Notes: generated by a model from the sequence alone, not told the origin. A stretch of DNA of 64,000 bases from Megascapheus bottae (GCA_024803745.1 JANJXV010000189.1:1006861-1070860); one strand, 5' to 3'; counted from the stretch's first letter, positions 8,567 to 19,271 are shown. Program-made: numbers and translations.

Positions 8567-10230
8567 TCTTTAGCCCAGTGCTTCCCTTTACCACAGCGTG
8601 GACATGTGCCAGGTAATTTTTCTCTCTTTAACCTGGCCTGGCGTGGGCATTGCGTCATCCAATGTCCTATTTGTCCACAAGAGAAGCAACGCCCTGGGGG
8701 TCTAGCAGCCCGGGCCTCTGGCCTCTGGCCTCTATATTTTAGAAATTCAGTAGCAGTCTTTCCTTGAGGAGCGGCGGCTAAAGTAAGGCCTTGTACATGG
8801 GAGGGTCCAATATCAGCACATAGTGAAATAAAGTCCGTGATTCCTCCCTTATTCCTATGGGGTCTGATAGCCGCCTGACAGGCGGCGTTGGCATTTTCAT
8901 AGGCTATGTGTCTAACTATAATATTCCTTGCGTTCTCATCTTGTACTAGGTGGTCTGCAGTCTCCATTAATCGAGACAAAAATTCTAGATAAGGTTCATT
9001 TGGTCCCTGTTTAACTTCTACTAAATTTTTTGTACGATTGGAATTACGTAACCTTTTCCAAGCCTCTCTCGCCGCAGCATTTATTTGTAAATAGGCTTCC
9101 TTTGCATAACCCAATTGATCTTCGGTGTTTTTATAGATTCCCTCTCCTAACAACTGATCAAAAGTGTAAGGCAGGTTCTTAGACCTATTTGTTTCAATTT
9201 TAGCCCGACACTGTGCAGTGAACTCTGTCTCCCATAATAAGTACTCTCCTGCACTAAGGCATGCTCTGGCAAGCCGCTTCCAGTCATTTGGGCATACAAT
9301 ACCAGCACACGCGGCCTCTAATATTACTTGAGTAAAAGGGGCAGTTGGCCCATATTGGGAGCAGGCACTCTTTAAATCCTGCAATAGTTTAACAGTAACA
9401 GGTTGATGGTATACTTGTTCATCCTGATCAGCTAAACTAGGGAAGCATCGAGGCTCTGAAATGTCTTCCCTCTCTCTAGCAGCCTGAGCCAGGTTTAATT
9501 GTGATGCACTGTGCCTGGTTGTAGTGCCTCTTAAAAGGGATTTGTTGCTAGGGCTTTTAGGCTTGAAAGGTTGGAAAAGGGATTGAGGCCGTAAGGCTGC
9601 AGCCGGAGGCGGTGGGTGTGAGGGATAGGATTTAGAATCAGAAACCATAGTGGCCTGAGGGTCATATCTCCTTCCTAATTCTGGGGGGGCTCTCTGCTCT
9701 ATCCCCATTTTAGATAGTAGATGTAGCATTTCTTCTAACCTCTTTTCTATTGTAGCTATCCGGTCCTCCATCGGCTCATCATAACTTTCCTCCCTCATAT
9801 TAAAATTTGAATTCTGATACTCAATATCTACTGGTTGTTGTTCCCTTTTCAAGATCTCACTTAGACTCTCTTGGGCTGCGGCATATGGCTCAGTCTCAGG
9901 TTTTTCAGAAGGGTCCTTTAATTCATAAAGTTCCCTTAATTCAAATTCAGCATTCTCATGTTCAGGATCTATGCCTTCACTTACTAAATTATATACATCA
10001 ATAGCCTCTACTGGGGTCTTTTCGGGGCCATATACATTATAATAATCTTTAATTCTTTTTCCTATCCCCTGCCAGGCTTTTTGGAATTCCTCCTCTATAG
10101 ACCCCGGGCATGCCTCCTCGAGAAACTGTAGGAAGCTCTGAAGCACCCCTTTTTCCAACCACATTCCGTGGGCTTCAAGTAGGCCTGTTAAGATCGGTAA
10201 ATATGACATATAGCTATTAACTTGACCCAT
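8353..10230 (-). CDS. gag: ERV gag polyprotein, open reading frame intact
   Basis: 625 codons. It starts MGQ, giving a Gly2 myristoylation signal for membrane targeting of matrix. An acidic and then proline-rich linker (PPPPAAA) follows. The capsid region includes a major homology region-like QGPNEPYLEFLSRL. Nucleocapsid has two CCHC knuckles (CFSCGQIGHWMTQC and CPRCGKGKHWAKDC), the betaretroviral number. The C-terminus is Pro/Gln-rich. No frameshift or stop was seen. The ATG lies only about 94 bases from the primer site, a short leader. The gene ends inside the pro-pol frame, with the slippery site 168-174 bases before its own end. Gag alone could assemble particles; whether it is expressed is unknown. 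Confidence 0.93.
   Translation of the reverse strand: MGQVNSYMSYLPILTGLLEAHGMWLEKGVLQSFLQFLEEACPGSIEEEFQKAWQGIGKRIKDYYNVYGPEKTPVEAIDVYNLVSEGIDPEHENAEFELRELYELKDPSEKPETEPYAAAQESLSEILKREQQPVDIEYQNSNFNMREESYDEPMEDRIATIEKRLEEMLHLLSKMGIEQRAPPELGRRYDPQATMVSDSKSYPSHPPPPAAALRPQSLFQPFKPKSPSNKSLLRGTTTRHSASQLNLAQAAREREDISEPRCFPSLADQDEQVYHQPVTVKLLQDLKSACSQYGPTAPFTQVILEAACAGIVCPNDWKRLARACLSAGEYLLWETEFTAQCRAKIETNRSKNLPYTFDQLLGEGIYKNTEDQLGYAKEAYLQINAAAREAWKRLRNSNRTKNLVEVKQGPNEPYLEFLSRLMETADHLVQDENARNIIVRHIAYENANAACQAAIRPHRNKGGITDFISLCADIGPSHVQGLTLAAAPQGKTATEFLKYRGQRPEARAARPPGRCFSCGQIGHWMTQCPRQARLKREKLPGTCPRCGKGKHWAKDCRSRTDRNGRPLSGNWRRGQPLAPQNHGAVPPSSRPQVNLLTTPQNQSPASSVPPQAAQDWTSVPPPAQY
8495..8527 (-). promoter_or_regulatory. 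-1 ribosomal frameshift signal (gag to pro-pol)
   Basis: In proviral sense the heptamer GGGAAAC (8527-8521) is phased G GGA AAC in the gag frame, exactly as X XXY YYZ slippage requires. After a 7-nt spacer comes a perfect 8-bp stem GGGGCCAG/CTGGCCCC (8513-8506 with 8502-8495) around a 3-nt loop. A downstream GGGGC in 8487-8479 could pair with the loop side to form a pseudoknot. Slippage by -1 enters the pro-pol frame. GGGAAAC is an established betaretroviral slippery heptamer. Confidence 0.9.
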
Positions 10231-10323
10231 AATTTTTTCTCCTGACTATACACTCTCCTAATAGTCCTACGATGTGTTACTCACCACAGGGGGGGTCCTT
10301 CGCCTTCGTCCCAGATTTTCAGT

Positions 10324-10341
10324 GTCCCTGTTCGGGCGCCC
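10324..10341 (-). promoter_or_regulatory. Primer binding site, tRNA-Lys type
   Basis: In proviral sense this is GGGCGCCCGAACAGGGAC, matching the canonical Lys3 site at 17 of 18 positions (first base G instead of T). It starts two bases after the 5' LTR. It would prime minus-strand DNA synthesis. Confidence 0.9.
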
Positions 10342-10343
10342 GT

Positions 10344-10766
10344 TGCCGGGGCCAGCCGGCAGCAAACCAGGGTTCGCGGATTGGGATTCCTGAAATAGGG
10401 GCAAGGACTAGGAAAAAATAGAAGAGTGACAAACAGATGGAGTTCGGGAGGAGTACAGCCCAAGTCAGCAGTCCAAGAAGGCTGTGAGCTCCAGACTGCC
10501 GCCTAAGACTCTCTCGTTTATTTTAAGTTCCGACCTTAAATACTCTTCTTAAAACTTGGAGTTGCCAGAGGCTACATTCATACAAAATAGTAAACAAATC
10601 ACATATAGGATAAATGAGAAAGGATTAACATTGCTTAAAGTCATCATGATAAGAACTGATTGACTTTGCTTAAAGTCATCCTGATCAGAGTTACTTCCTT
10701 GTGTATTCAGTTGTGTAGGTCCAAGGTCAGGTCCAAGGTCATTGACCCCACAGTCGGTCCCCAACA
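10344..10766 (-). promoter_or_regulatory. 5' LTR of the ERV (promoter copy)
   Basis: 423 bp, the same length as the 3' LTR and differing at two bases. It carries the same TATA-like and AATAAA signals, duplicated GCTTAAAGTCATC motif and CCAAGGTCA half sites. As the upstream LTR it would drive proviral transcription toward lower coordinates, antisense to the SEMA4D-like relic. Confidence 0.95.
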
Positions 10767-10928
10767 GGTTGAGTTACAGTGAAATATCAACTGAAATTAG
10801 CTACTGCTTTGGAGAAATTATATTGGAGTTGGACTTCCAAGATGGAAATTAATATACTCTAAGAAACGGGAGACAATTCCTGAACCCCTGAGTCTAACCA
10901 AGTAGACAGTTGGTCATAAATATGTGGA

Positions 10929-11347
10929 AGGGGCTGGGAATTTGGTCTAGTGGTAGAGTGCTTGCCTAGCATGCATGAAGACCCAGGTTTGATTCCTCAG
11001 TACCACATACATAGAAAAAAGCCAGAAATGGTGCTGTGCTCAAGTGGCAGAGCACTAGCCTTGAGAAACCCAAGGACGGGGCTGTGAGTTTGGCCTAGTG
11101 GTAGAGTGCTTGCCTAGCATGCAACAAGGACCTGGGTTTGATTCCTCAGTACCATTTACATAGAAAAAAGCCAGAAATGGTGCTGTGGCTCAAGTGGTAG
11201 AGCTCTAGCCTTGAGAAAGCCCAAGGACAGTGCCCAGGCCCTCAGTTCAAGGCCAAGGACTGGCAAAAAGAAGAAAGCCCAAGAACAGTGCTCATGCCCC
11301 GAGTTCAAGCCCCAGGACTGGCAAAAATAAAAAATAAAATAAAAGAT
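10929..11347 (+). mobile_element. Nested pair of ID-like dimeric SINEs
   Basis: A first element starts at 10929 and is interrupted near 11077 by a second (about 11078-11265), after which the first one's tail resumes to 11347. The interruption is flanked by AGAAACCCAAGGAC and AGAAAGCCCAAGAAC, a plausible target duplication. Each unit has a tRNA-like left monomer (A box TGGCCTAGTGGT, B box GGTTTGATTCC) and a right monomer with CTCAAGTGGTAGAG. The family resembles IDL-Geo of geomyoid rodents. Confidence 0.85.
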
Positions 11348-11969
11348 AAATATGTGGAAGATAACTTTAAAAATCTCAGCTTCATATCAGGATAGCCAGA
11401 AAAAATTAAACAATACTGTTAAAAGTAATGCTTAACTAGGCACAGTGCCTATACCTGTAATCTGAGCTCTCAAGAGGTTACAAGGTTGTGGAGACATTCA
11501 GGTTAGAGTGAGTCATAAAGTTCCACTTTGCTTCATAGACACAAAGATAGAAGTTTGAGAGGTGAGACCCTATTTCCAAAATATATGTGAAAAAAATTAG
11601 AATGTTACTTTTTCCCCCAGACCTAATCTGTGTCTGATTAAAGATCTATCAAGAAAGTGGGCAGACAGATAAAGATTTAGTGGAAAATCTCTAAACAGGG
11701 TCTTGGAACTTGGCAGGACATAGAGAGAAGGGGGGCCAGGCGTGCAGAACCTGGCTGTGAGCTGAATGCTCATATTAGCTTAGTGGTTTCATCGCGGGTC
11801 TGCTCTAGAGACTTACCATTCTTTCACTGTGGCAGTGACACACATGTTGTCAGGCCTTCATCATACCTCACTGTGTCAAGTGAAGTGCGGAGGAACCATC
11901 TAGGCCTAAATGTGAGTCTTGGCTTGGGCCTGTCTTTCTGCTTCTCATGGATCCCCTTACTTCCCACAG
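11348..11969. other. Intronic sequence with a degraded B1-like fragment
   Basis: A weak B1-like stretch (CTGTAATCTGAGCTCTC) lies near 11452-11580. Otherwise nothing is recognised upstream of the semaphorin exon. Confidence 0.35.
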
Positions 11970-12127
11970 AGGTAGAACTATTGAGGTTTCATAAGCCAGG
12001 CATTAAGCCAGGCATCTTCAACTACTCACTCTTGCTGCTCAGTGAAGCCCAGGATACACTGTACGTGGGTGCCCGGGAGGCCATCTTTGCCCTGAAAGCA
12101 CTCAACATGTCTCAGAAGCTGAATGAG
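11970..12127 (+). pseudogene. SEMA4D-like: SEMA4D-like pseudogene, second coding exon
   Basis: A good acceptor (TTCCCACAG) and a GT donor flank 158 bases that complete the codon left open by the exon at 2651. The frame gives the beginning of the semaphorin domain: FNYSLLLLSEAQDTLYVG then AREAIFALKALNMS, aligning closely with the SEMA4D segment around NYSALLLSE and GAREAVFA. A 12-bp in-frame tandem duplication (11993-12004 and 12005-12016) adds KPGI relative to SEMA4D. The exon is open and correctly phased. The following exons, expected to encode the Cys-rich segment before PLSATSLY, were not found between here and 16660. Confidence 0.85.
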
Positions 12128-12427
12128 GTGTGTCTTGAGCCCCACTCCTCAGGCTTTGGGCAGCGCTGCCGCAGCAGGAAGCTTTTCTCACCTCAAAGGC
12201 CTTTGTTCCTTGCTTTAACGTAGAAACCAACGAGGCTCTCTTCCATTTATGTCTCTTTCTTTGTTCCTATAATGGATCAGTGTTCACCGGGCCAAAGACT
12301 AAGAACCATAGTGTTACCAAAAATGTCCATCTGTGGCGTTCACAGACCAGATTTTTCCTTCTGCCTGGCATTTCCTGCTCTTGGTCTCCTTCAGGACAGT
12401 TCCTGCTTCCTGCCCCACATTTATCTG

Positions 12428-12597
12428 TGCAGCACTCTACCACTTGACACATAGTACCACTTTTGGTTTTTTTTTCTGAGTGGTTTATTGGAGATAACAG
12501 TCTCGTGGATTGTTTTCTGCCATGGCTGGCTCTGAACTGTGACCTTAGATCTCAGCCTCCTGAGTACCTAGGATTACAGGTGTGGGCCACCAATTCC
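12428..12597 (-). mobile_element. B1-ID composite SINE, minus strand
   Basis: The plus strand shows CACTCTACCACTTGA, a TTTTTTTTTCTGAG bridge, then CTCAGCCTCCTGAGTACC and GATTACAGGTGTGGGCCACC. This is the reverse complement of the 7SL-derived B1 head joined to an ID-like tail. Confidence 0.85.
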
Positions 12598-14089
12598 CCA
12601 ATCCGTATAGATTTTAAATAAGACTCCTTTATGATCTGTTTCTTGGGCCCCCCTGAGATCCTTTCTGAAAAGGCTGTTCTGAACTCTGTGTCATGCCCTA
12701 ACCTTGACACTGATTTTTTGTATGCTCGATGGCTAGTGTGGTCCTGTCTTCTCATATCCTACTCTGGGACTGTCTATGGACAGTCCAAGCTGTGCATCTC
12801 CTCAAGACCTTCTGCCTTTCCTTTTCCTCTGTCAGAAGGGTACCTTCACCAGCTGTCTAGTACCCTGGGTCTGGTGCTTGGTAGACAGAACTATAGGTAG
12901 GCTTGCCTTTGCTTACCAGTTTTCAGAATAAGAAGTTCAGGACTTAGTTCCACCCACGGACTCAGAGTGAGGATTTGATGATTTTCTTTTTGAAAGTCAT
13001 AGTAACCTAAACAAATTTTAGTTTAGCTCGGTCTCCTGCTGTCTAGTCCTGTTTTCTTTTATCTTCCATCTATGTGACTCTGACTGTGGAATCATGCTGG
13101 GCAACTAAGTTTTGCCCCCAATCTTGGTTCATTTTTTTTGATGCTCATTGGCAGTCTGGTCAACTGCTGAACATCCCCGGTTCCTAATCTGATTCTGCTC
13201 TTTCTTCATCCCTAGAAATCTTTATGCCTGGATGACAGGCATATCCATGAGATTCTGAGCCTTATCGTTTTGGAATGTAGTGTTTATCCCATCAGTCATC
13301 AGGCAGAACGGTGCTGTGGACTTAGCTTCCGCTCAGCCACTCCTTTTAGTGGCTCCTGTCTTCTGTCTGAATCATGTGATCCAGGTCACTCAGGTCATGG
13401 AGCTTCCTGGTGGAATTTCTAGGTAAAGAGACCTAAGAAGCTCCAGGGTGGGGTTATCCTTTTAGCCCTGACCTAGGGATTTCACACAGGCACAGGAGTA
13501 ACAGCTACCTTTTATAATCTGAGAGAATTTTCCAGGCAGCTGCTCACTTGTTCCTCGCTTATACCTCATGTGGCTATCCATTGACGTGGGGACATCCTTT
13601 CTAGGCTGCCTGCCACAGGGACACTTGGTTCATTTAGAATGAACCCCTGGTCTGGATTCCCCTATCTCAAAGTAATTCTGGCAGCCTAGAACTCTGTGTG
13701 AATCTGCAGGGTTCCAGAAATGTCCTGTCATTGTTTCCTCTGTTTCAAGGCCTCATCCTGAGAGAGGTAATGGTCATTAAGGCATCCCTCTGTTTCCCCT
13801 TCCACCTTGTGTTCTTTCTATCCTGCACCTCAACTGCTCCTGAGGCTGCATCCAGGACTGTTTGAAGAGTGTCACTGAGCTGACAGCACTGCTGACATGG
13901 CACCATTAGCTATTGCCATCAGGTGTCCCCTCTGAAGGAACTTGACTTGGGCTGCATTTTTGAAACCTGAATATCAAAGTCACTTTTAAATCAACATGCA
14001 AAGCGGTTTACCATATAAACATTTCAATATACACATCAAGTATGCTCTGCTCAAATGCAGGCACTTCCGCTCAAACTTCGTGTCACTCA
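12598..14089. other. Intronic, unique-looking sequence
   Basis: I looked specifically for the two small semaphorin exons missing between 12127 and 16660 and saw no convincing match. No repeats were recognised. Confidence 0.4.
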
Positions 14090-14830
14090 GTAAGCACTGA
14101 TGTGTTTCTCAGTTGACTTACTTATTGCTTCCACATATAATCGAGAACATGGAATAGTTGTCTTTTTGCATCTGGTTTACTTCACTTAATCTGATGCTGT
14201 CCCATTTCAGCAATTTTGCTGCAAATGGTAGGATTCCATTTTTCTTTATGAATACATGATATTCCTCTGTGGACCTATCACTTGTTCTTTATCCATTTAC
14301 CTAGTGATGAGTACCAAGGAAGTTTCTGAATCTAAGTTGGCACAGTGCTACATGAAGTCTGTCACTTTCAAAAGGTTAAAATAATCCATTTCATTTTTCC
14401 TTTCTTGTTTTTCTTTTTTTAATTATCTTTAATTAGTTGTACAAGGAAACTGTCATTTAACAAAGCAGTTTATGAATACAATGCATCTTGATCAACATTC
14501 TCCCTCATCTCTCCCAACCTACCTTTTCCACAATTGACCCCTTCCCTCACTCTTCTTAATTCTGTAGGATATACATTGAATTCTTGACTGTATTTTCTCC
14601 ATCTTCTCTTTATTTACCTAGTCCCTGCCCTTTCCCCCATTCTGTCCCTAGTGCCTGATTTCTGTTGTTTATTTTGTTGCATCTTTACTTTGCGTTTTAA
14701 AGGAATTATGGATTTTTTTACCTCTCCCTTAAATCTATCATATTTCAGTTAATTCATTTGCATACAATTACATACCACCAACATACTTACTTGTTTTGAT
14801 GCAAGTTTTCCCTCCCCCCTCTTTAAATAT
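14090..14830 (-). mobile_element. Old LINE-1 3' end, minus strand
   Basis: Reverse-orientation LINE-1 text: the TTCACTTAATCTGATGCTGT and ATGAATACATGATATTCC regions, then TTTAACAAAGCAGTTTATGA and a long pyrimidine-rich 3' UTR. The same 3' UTR subfamily occurs at 61.08-61.56 kb. Confidence 0.65.
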
Positions 14831-15040
14831 GTTAGTTTCTGTTGTGCAACTGTTTTTATATGATATTCACAAAATATTCAGAAAGGCCCCAGGTGACTTG
14901 CATCCTTCTTTCCCAATCTAAGGTTTTACCCCAGTTCAGAAACCTCTGGGCTTTGAGTGCTATCGTATGCTTTAAAAAATCTCCCATTCATTCCTCCTTC
15001 ACAGGTATACTGGAAAGTTTCTGAGGAAAAAAAAGCGGGA

Positions 15041-15243
15041 TGTGGGCTGGGAGTTTTGCCTAGTGGTTAAAGTGCTTGCCTAGCATGCACGAAGACCCGG
15101 ATTCGATTCCTTGGTACCACATATATAGAAAAAGCTGGAAGTGGTGCGGAGGCTCAAGTGGTAGAGCTCTAGCCTTGAGAAAGTCCAAGGACAGTGCTCA
15201 GGCCCTGAGCTCAAGCCCAGGACTGGCAAAAAAAAAAAAAAAG
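15041..15243 (+). mobile_element. ID-like dimeric SINE, young
   Basis: A complete dimer from GGGCTGGGAG to GGACTGGC plus poly-A. Flanks AAAAAAGCGGGATGTG and AAAAAAGCGGAATGTG form the target duplication. Confidence 0.9.
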
Positions 15244-15769
15244 CGGAATGTGCTCGAAAGGGAAAGTCAAAGGAGGTATATGTTTTTAGTAATTACAAAA
15301 GTTCACATGTATGCCTTCGTTGTCTACCCTCACACGTTCTGCATCTTCAGCATTTGGCTGGACATGAGGTGCAGTTGAGTGGTGCTGCTAGGCTCTGTTA
15401 GTTGCAAATATTTAAGGTTGTTTTTTTTTTACTGTAGAAATCAATTTCTGATGACTCCTGGAATCAGAAATTTAGGACTTCTGGTCCTTTCTGCAGCCTG
15501 AAGGCTGGGACTGTGCCAAGGTTTGGATCAGAAACCTGATTATTGCTCATGACAGCTGAGTGATGTAGAATTTCAGCCACTCTTGGCTAGTTGCAAAGCT
15601 GAAAAATCTTAAATATTTTTTAAAAAAATATTTGACTCTAAACCGTGTTTCTTGAAGGTTGGAAAGGAAAATGGGCACTGGTGGCAACTGACGTGCCGTA
15701 GGCACTTTAACGAGAAGCAAACCAGCTACTCAAAATTCCCCCAGCGTCACAGAATTGAAGGGACAGAGT

Positions 15770-15985
15770 GTGAATAAAGATAGCAGTGCTACTCACTAGT
15801 CACTATGTCGAAAATGAGCTACACAACAAATGAGCTATACAACACGTGGGTGGGGATGGGAGAGAGAACTGGAAGAGAGCAAGGGAAGAGGTGACATTGT
15901 CCTAAAGGAAGGTACTGGTTTCCTGACTCATGCAACTGTAATGGCTCTGTATATCACTTCTATAATAGCAGTCATTTAAAGTGAA
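15770..15985 (+). mobile_element. LINE-1 3' UTR fragment
   Basis: The text AGTGCTACTCACTAGTCACT and GAAAATGAGCTACAC parallels the LINE-1 3' UTR at 25.24-25.29 kb. It is degraded and without a clear tail. Confidence 0.5.
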
Positions 15986-16659
15986 TTGTTTAAATGCCCC
16001 CATTATATGGAGGACAGATAGTGATCTAGAGCCTTCCTTTGTCCTGCTGGATGGAGCTGATTATGAAATACATCCACTGGTTTGAAAACAAGCCAAAGGA
16101 ATCTTTCCAAATTTGAGACTATGTCAGAGGAGATCAAATAGTCCCCTTAGAGTGGTGTATGGGCTCCTGAATGGTGTGTTTTCCCTATGAGCCTCTATGA
16201 TGCAGAGCGGAGCACAGCTGCTCTCAACCCAGTCTCTTCTCTCTAGAGTTCTGGGTCCCTCAAAATGCGGCTTCCAGCTCTGTGTATAAGCAATGGAGGT
16301 CATGTTTCCTTAGAAGGCAAGAGACCTTCTATGTCAGGTACACTAGGACAGTTTGGTAACCAAATGAATGTTTTATGTGTTTAATGACAGTAAAGTACAT
16401 TTTTTCCCTAGTGTTTTCTGTAGGATAATTTGAGGTCAACTCATTTTTTTCTTGGGTCTCCAAACCTTTGTAATGTATCAGTTTGGGACTAAACTTATTG
16501 TGTGCCTTTTATCTTAATGCTACAGAGACATAACTCAGCTAAGAAGATAGGTATACACAGGCGTAGCTCCATAGAACTGGCAGGTGGGGGCGGTCAGGAA
16601 GAAAGAGAAATGGAGAGCTTTTCAGTAGCTAGCTATTGACAGTGTTTCTCTCCTCACAG

Positions 16660-16725
16660 ACACTCAGCACAGGCTCCCTCTATATATGTGGGACCAACGC
16701 ATTCTAGCCCATCCATGACCACCTG
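16660..16725 (+). pseudogene. SEMA4D-like: SEMA4D-like pseudogene, third recognised exon (in-frame TAG)
   Basis: A 66-base exon with acceptor TCCTCACAG and donor GTACAT. The frame reads TLSTGSLYICGTNAF, then TAG at 16705-16707, then PIHDHL. It corresponds to the SEMA4D PLSATSLYVCGTNAFQP segment of the seven-blade propeller, so the stop replaces a conserved Gln codon (CAG to TAG). Exon length and phase are otherwise preserved. This is the first inactivating lesion seen in the 5' to 3' direction. Confidence 0.85.
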
Positions 16726-17409
16726 GTACATTTACAGTCCTGCTCACCATAGCCTTCATAATAGTTAAGGCAAAGTGGAGCCCTGGGCAGATGTAAAGCA
16801 AACGCCATCCAAAAGCCCCTAGATTGTCTCATGTCAGCCGTGTGAGGACTGGGGAAGCTTGAGGCCCCTTCAGAAAACCTCACCAGGATTGGAAACAGCA
16901 TGCAGGCCATATGACTCATCTAAGCCTTAATGTCCTTGGCCAAGGGCATGGCTTGAGGCACAGCACAAGCTACAAGTGGAAGGATGACAGTTCTGAGTAG
17001 AAGAGCATTCTAAAAAGTGAGCTAGTGACAGTCACAACCGTGTGCTGGGACATGGCCTGGTTATGATGGGCTCTCGGTCAGGATGTCCTGTTATTGTATC
17101 CATTCAGTGGCTTTTCTGAGACCACTCACTACTCTGAGTAACATGGATGGGACACACCTCAAATCCTTGGCTTCTCTGTCTCTATTTCTAGGAGGCCGAG
17201 ACTGTTATCCTGGGTAGCTCAGCCAGGGCCTGAGGCTCTGGTGCACACTCTGAGCTGAGTGAGCTGGCTTCAAGGGGTGAAACACCCCATCCTCCATGTT
17301 ATTGGTCTTCTAGGAGCAAGGAATCTATAAAGTTAAATACTACAATGATACATGGTTACAGTGAATAATTGGGTATCTTATGATGCCATTTCCCTTTATT
17401 CCATTGTAG

Positions 17410-17503
17410 AACTTAACATCCTTTACATTTCTGGGGATGAATGAAGATGGCAGGGCAAGGTGTCCCTACAGCCCTACATATAGCTGTACATCTGTCATGG
17501 TTG
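17410..17503 (+). pseudogene. SEMA4D-like: SEMA4D-like pseudogene, fourth recognised exon
   Basis: 94 bases between acceptor CCATTGTAG and donor GTAAGT. The frame opens NLTSFTFLGMNEDGRARCPY and ends CTSVMV, matching the SEMA4D segment around FLGKNEDGKGRCPF and YTSVMV. It begins in phase 0 and ends one base into a codon, which joins correctly to the exon at 19272. The exon is fully open. Confidence 0.88.
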
Positions 17504-17526
17504 GTAAGTCCTACTACTCAGGCTGC

Positions 17527-18114
17527 TTCACACCTGAAGTCCTTTTTTTCCATGTATTTTATTGTAATTCATAGAAGGGTTACATTATATTCACCAGAAA
17601 GAGGGTGCATTACTTCACATACATTGATACCCTTTCTCATGTCTTGGTCCCCATTTCCCTCCCCCCACCCCTGCCCCTCATCTTGTTTTTCCCCTTCTCT
17701 ATCCAATTTCAAATAACCAAATACGCATATATCCAATATATCAGATAACAAGGTGAAATACTGTAACAATATGAGATAACCAAGGGACAGCAAAAGAGAT
17801 GAGAGATAACATAGTACATTAAGGACAACAATCATTCATTATATGGCTTATGTTTCTATATCCTGGAGGTCCTTTCATTTAGCGTCATTCTATATGGCCT
17901 TATGTATCTAGGTTTTGTTCTATGGTAAATCTCTGCTAGGAGAGCCCAAAGTTTCTACTGATTATGACAAATGAGGGAAACCATTGAACCTATGATCCTT
18001 TGAATCTGGCTTACATCCCTTAATATGATTTTTTCTAAGTCTTTCCATTTCCTTACAAATGGGGCAATGTCGTTCTTTCTGACAGCAGCATAGAATTCCA
18101 TTCACACCTGAAGT
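17527..18114 (-). mobile_element. LINE-1 3' end with target-site duplication
   Basis: A 5'-truncated LINE-1 in reverse orientation (body 17541-18100) running from poly-T to TAGAATTCCA. It is flanked by perfect 14-bp repeats TTCACACCTGAAGT at 17527-17540 and 18101-18114. It matches the plus-strand copy ending at 51.65 kb. Confidence 0.92.
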
Positions 18115-18679
18115 TCTTATGTGCATGTTCTGACCTGCACTAGATGCTTGGCATCAATCCCAAGTCATGTATTTCCTGCTCATGTCTTAACACCAGCTGT
18201 CCTTACAGAAGCTGGATATTCCTCACCACAGACTTCTTAGGAAGAGTTTGGGATAATTGTTCAATTGGATAATAATACCACTCTGGTAGTACACTGCTGG
18301 ATACCCATTAGTGTTACAAATATTGTTCATAGGTTTCTACTTGGGAGATAAGTGAGCAAGCCATGGAGCTCTATGTTAGCTGTTGTGGTGTCAGGCGTCT
18401 GCAGTGATTAAGCCATGCATATCATGGTTACACACTCCTATGCCCAATTTACAATGCTTCTATTTACACTTTTTCAACTTTGTTAAAAAGTTAGTGCAGC
18501 ATACACTTGTTTAGTCTACACTTTCAGAATAGTATTCAGTGCATTACATCAGATATTCAGCATTTAATTACAAAACAGGCCTTGGGTAAGGGCAATTCTG
18601 TCTTCTTACTGGTTTGTGTAAGTATTCTGAGCACATTAACAGAGGTGGGGTGAGCTATGCTGTCTACATGAAAAAGAAG

Positions 18680-18916
18680 GTAAGCCTAGTACTACTGACT
18701 CATGCCTGCAATCCTAGCTATTCAAGAGGCTGAGATCTGAGGATAGCAGTTCAAAGCCAGTCCAGGCAGGAAAGTCTGTGAGAATCTTATCTCCAATAAA
18801 CAGAAAACTGTAAATGGAGGTATATGCAAAGTGATAGATCATTATCCTTGAGCAAAAAACTAACAGACCACACCCAGTCCTGAATTCAAGTCCCATGACT
18901 GTGACCAAAAAAAAAA
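18680..18916 (+). mobile_element. B1-ID composite SINE
   Basis: A B1-type head (CATGCCTGCAATCCTAGC, GAGGCTGAGATCTGAGGA) is followed by an ID-like tail and poly-A at 18907-18918. Confidence 0.88.
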
Positions 18917-19271
18917 AAGAGGTGTATTAAATGTGTTGAGTTACACACAGTGTTTTCAATGCAAGATTTCCTTTTATTACACGTAAACTATGATAAATTC
19001 AGGAGCATCTGTGCTTGTTTTCATTTTAGTGGATGCAGGATTTCCTACTTACGTTGTGTTCAGTTGCTGCTCTTTAACTTACAACTCAGTATAGATCCTG
19101 AAATATCCCTGTCAAAGAAGACACAGATGCAGGGAGCCAAATTAGCATGGAGAGTCTGGAAGGTTTCTTCTTTTCCTGGATTGGGGGAGACTTGATTGAG
19201 ATGTGAAGAAATCATTCTTGGTACCACAACAGAAGTGCTGATTTGATTCCCTTTCTTTTTCTCCTCTGCAG

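Larger units (their letters stand above)
3450..10772 (-). mobile_element. Env-less betaretrovirus-like endogenous provirus (class II ERV)
   Basis: A nearly complete provirus on the minus strand: 5' LTR (10344-10766), primer site, gag, dUTPase-protease-RT, RNase H-integrase, a short post-pol region, polypurine tract and 3' LTR (3456-3878). Six-base direct repeats GGTTGA at 3450-3455 and 10767-10772 are the target-site duplication, a length usual for betaretroviral and IAP/ERV-K integrases. The two 423-bp LTRs differ at only two positions by my reading, which indicates recent insertion. No envelope gene is present, as in intracellular retrotransposing ERVs such as IAP. gag is open throughout, while pol has one in-frame TGA. 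It sits antisense in intron 1 of the SEMA4D-like relic. Betaretroviral affinity follows from dUTPase ahead of protease, a G-patch, two zinc knuckles and a Lys primer site. Confidence 0.95.

Noticed and set aside
8199..8767. Plus-strand frames opposite gag and pro
   Set aside because: Shadows of the minus-strand ERV genes.
15041..15125. tRNA-like sequence with A and B boxes
   Set aside because: It is the tRNA-derived head of a SINE, not a tRNA gene: no full cloverleaf, dispersed copies, poly-A tail.
17441..17835. 91- and 88-codon frames at 17.4-17.8 kb
   Set aside because: The first overlaps the semaphorin exon in the wrong frame and runs into LINE-1. The second is LINE-1 3' UTR.
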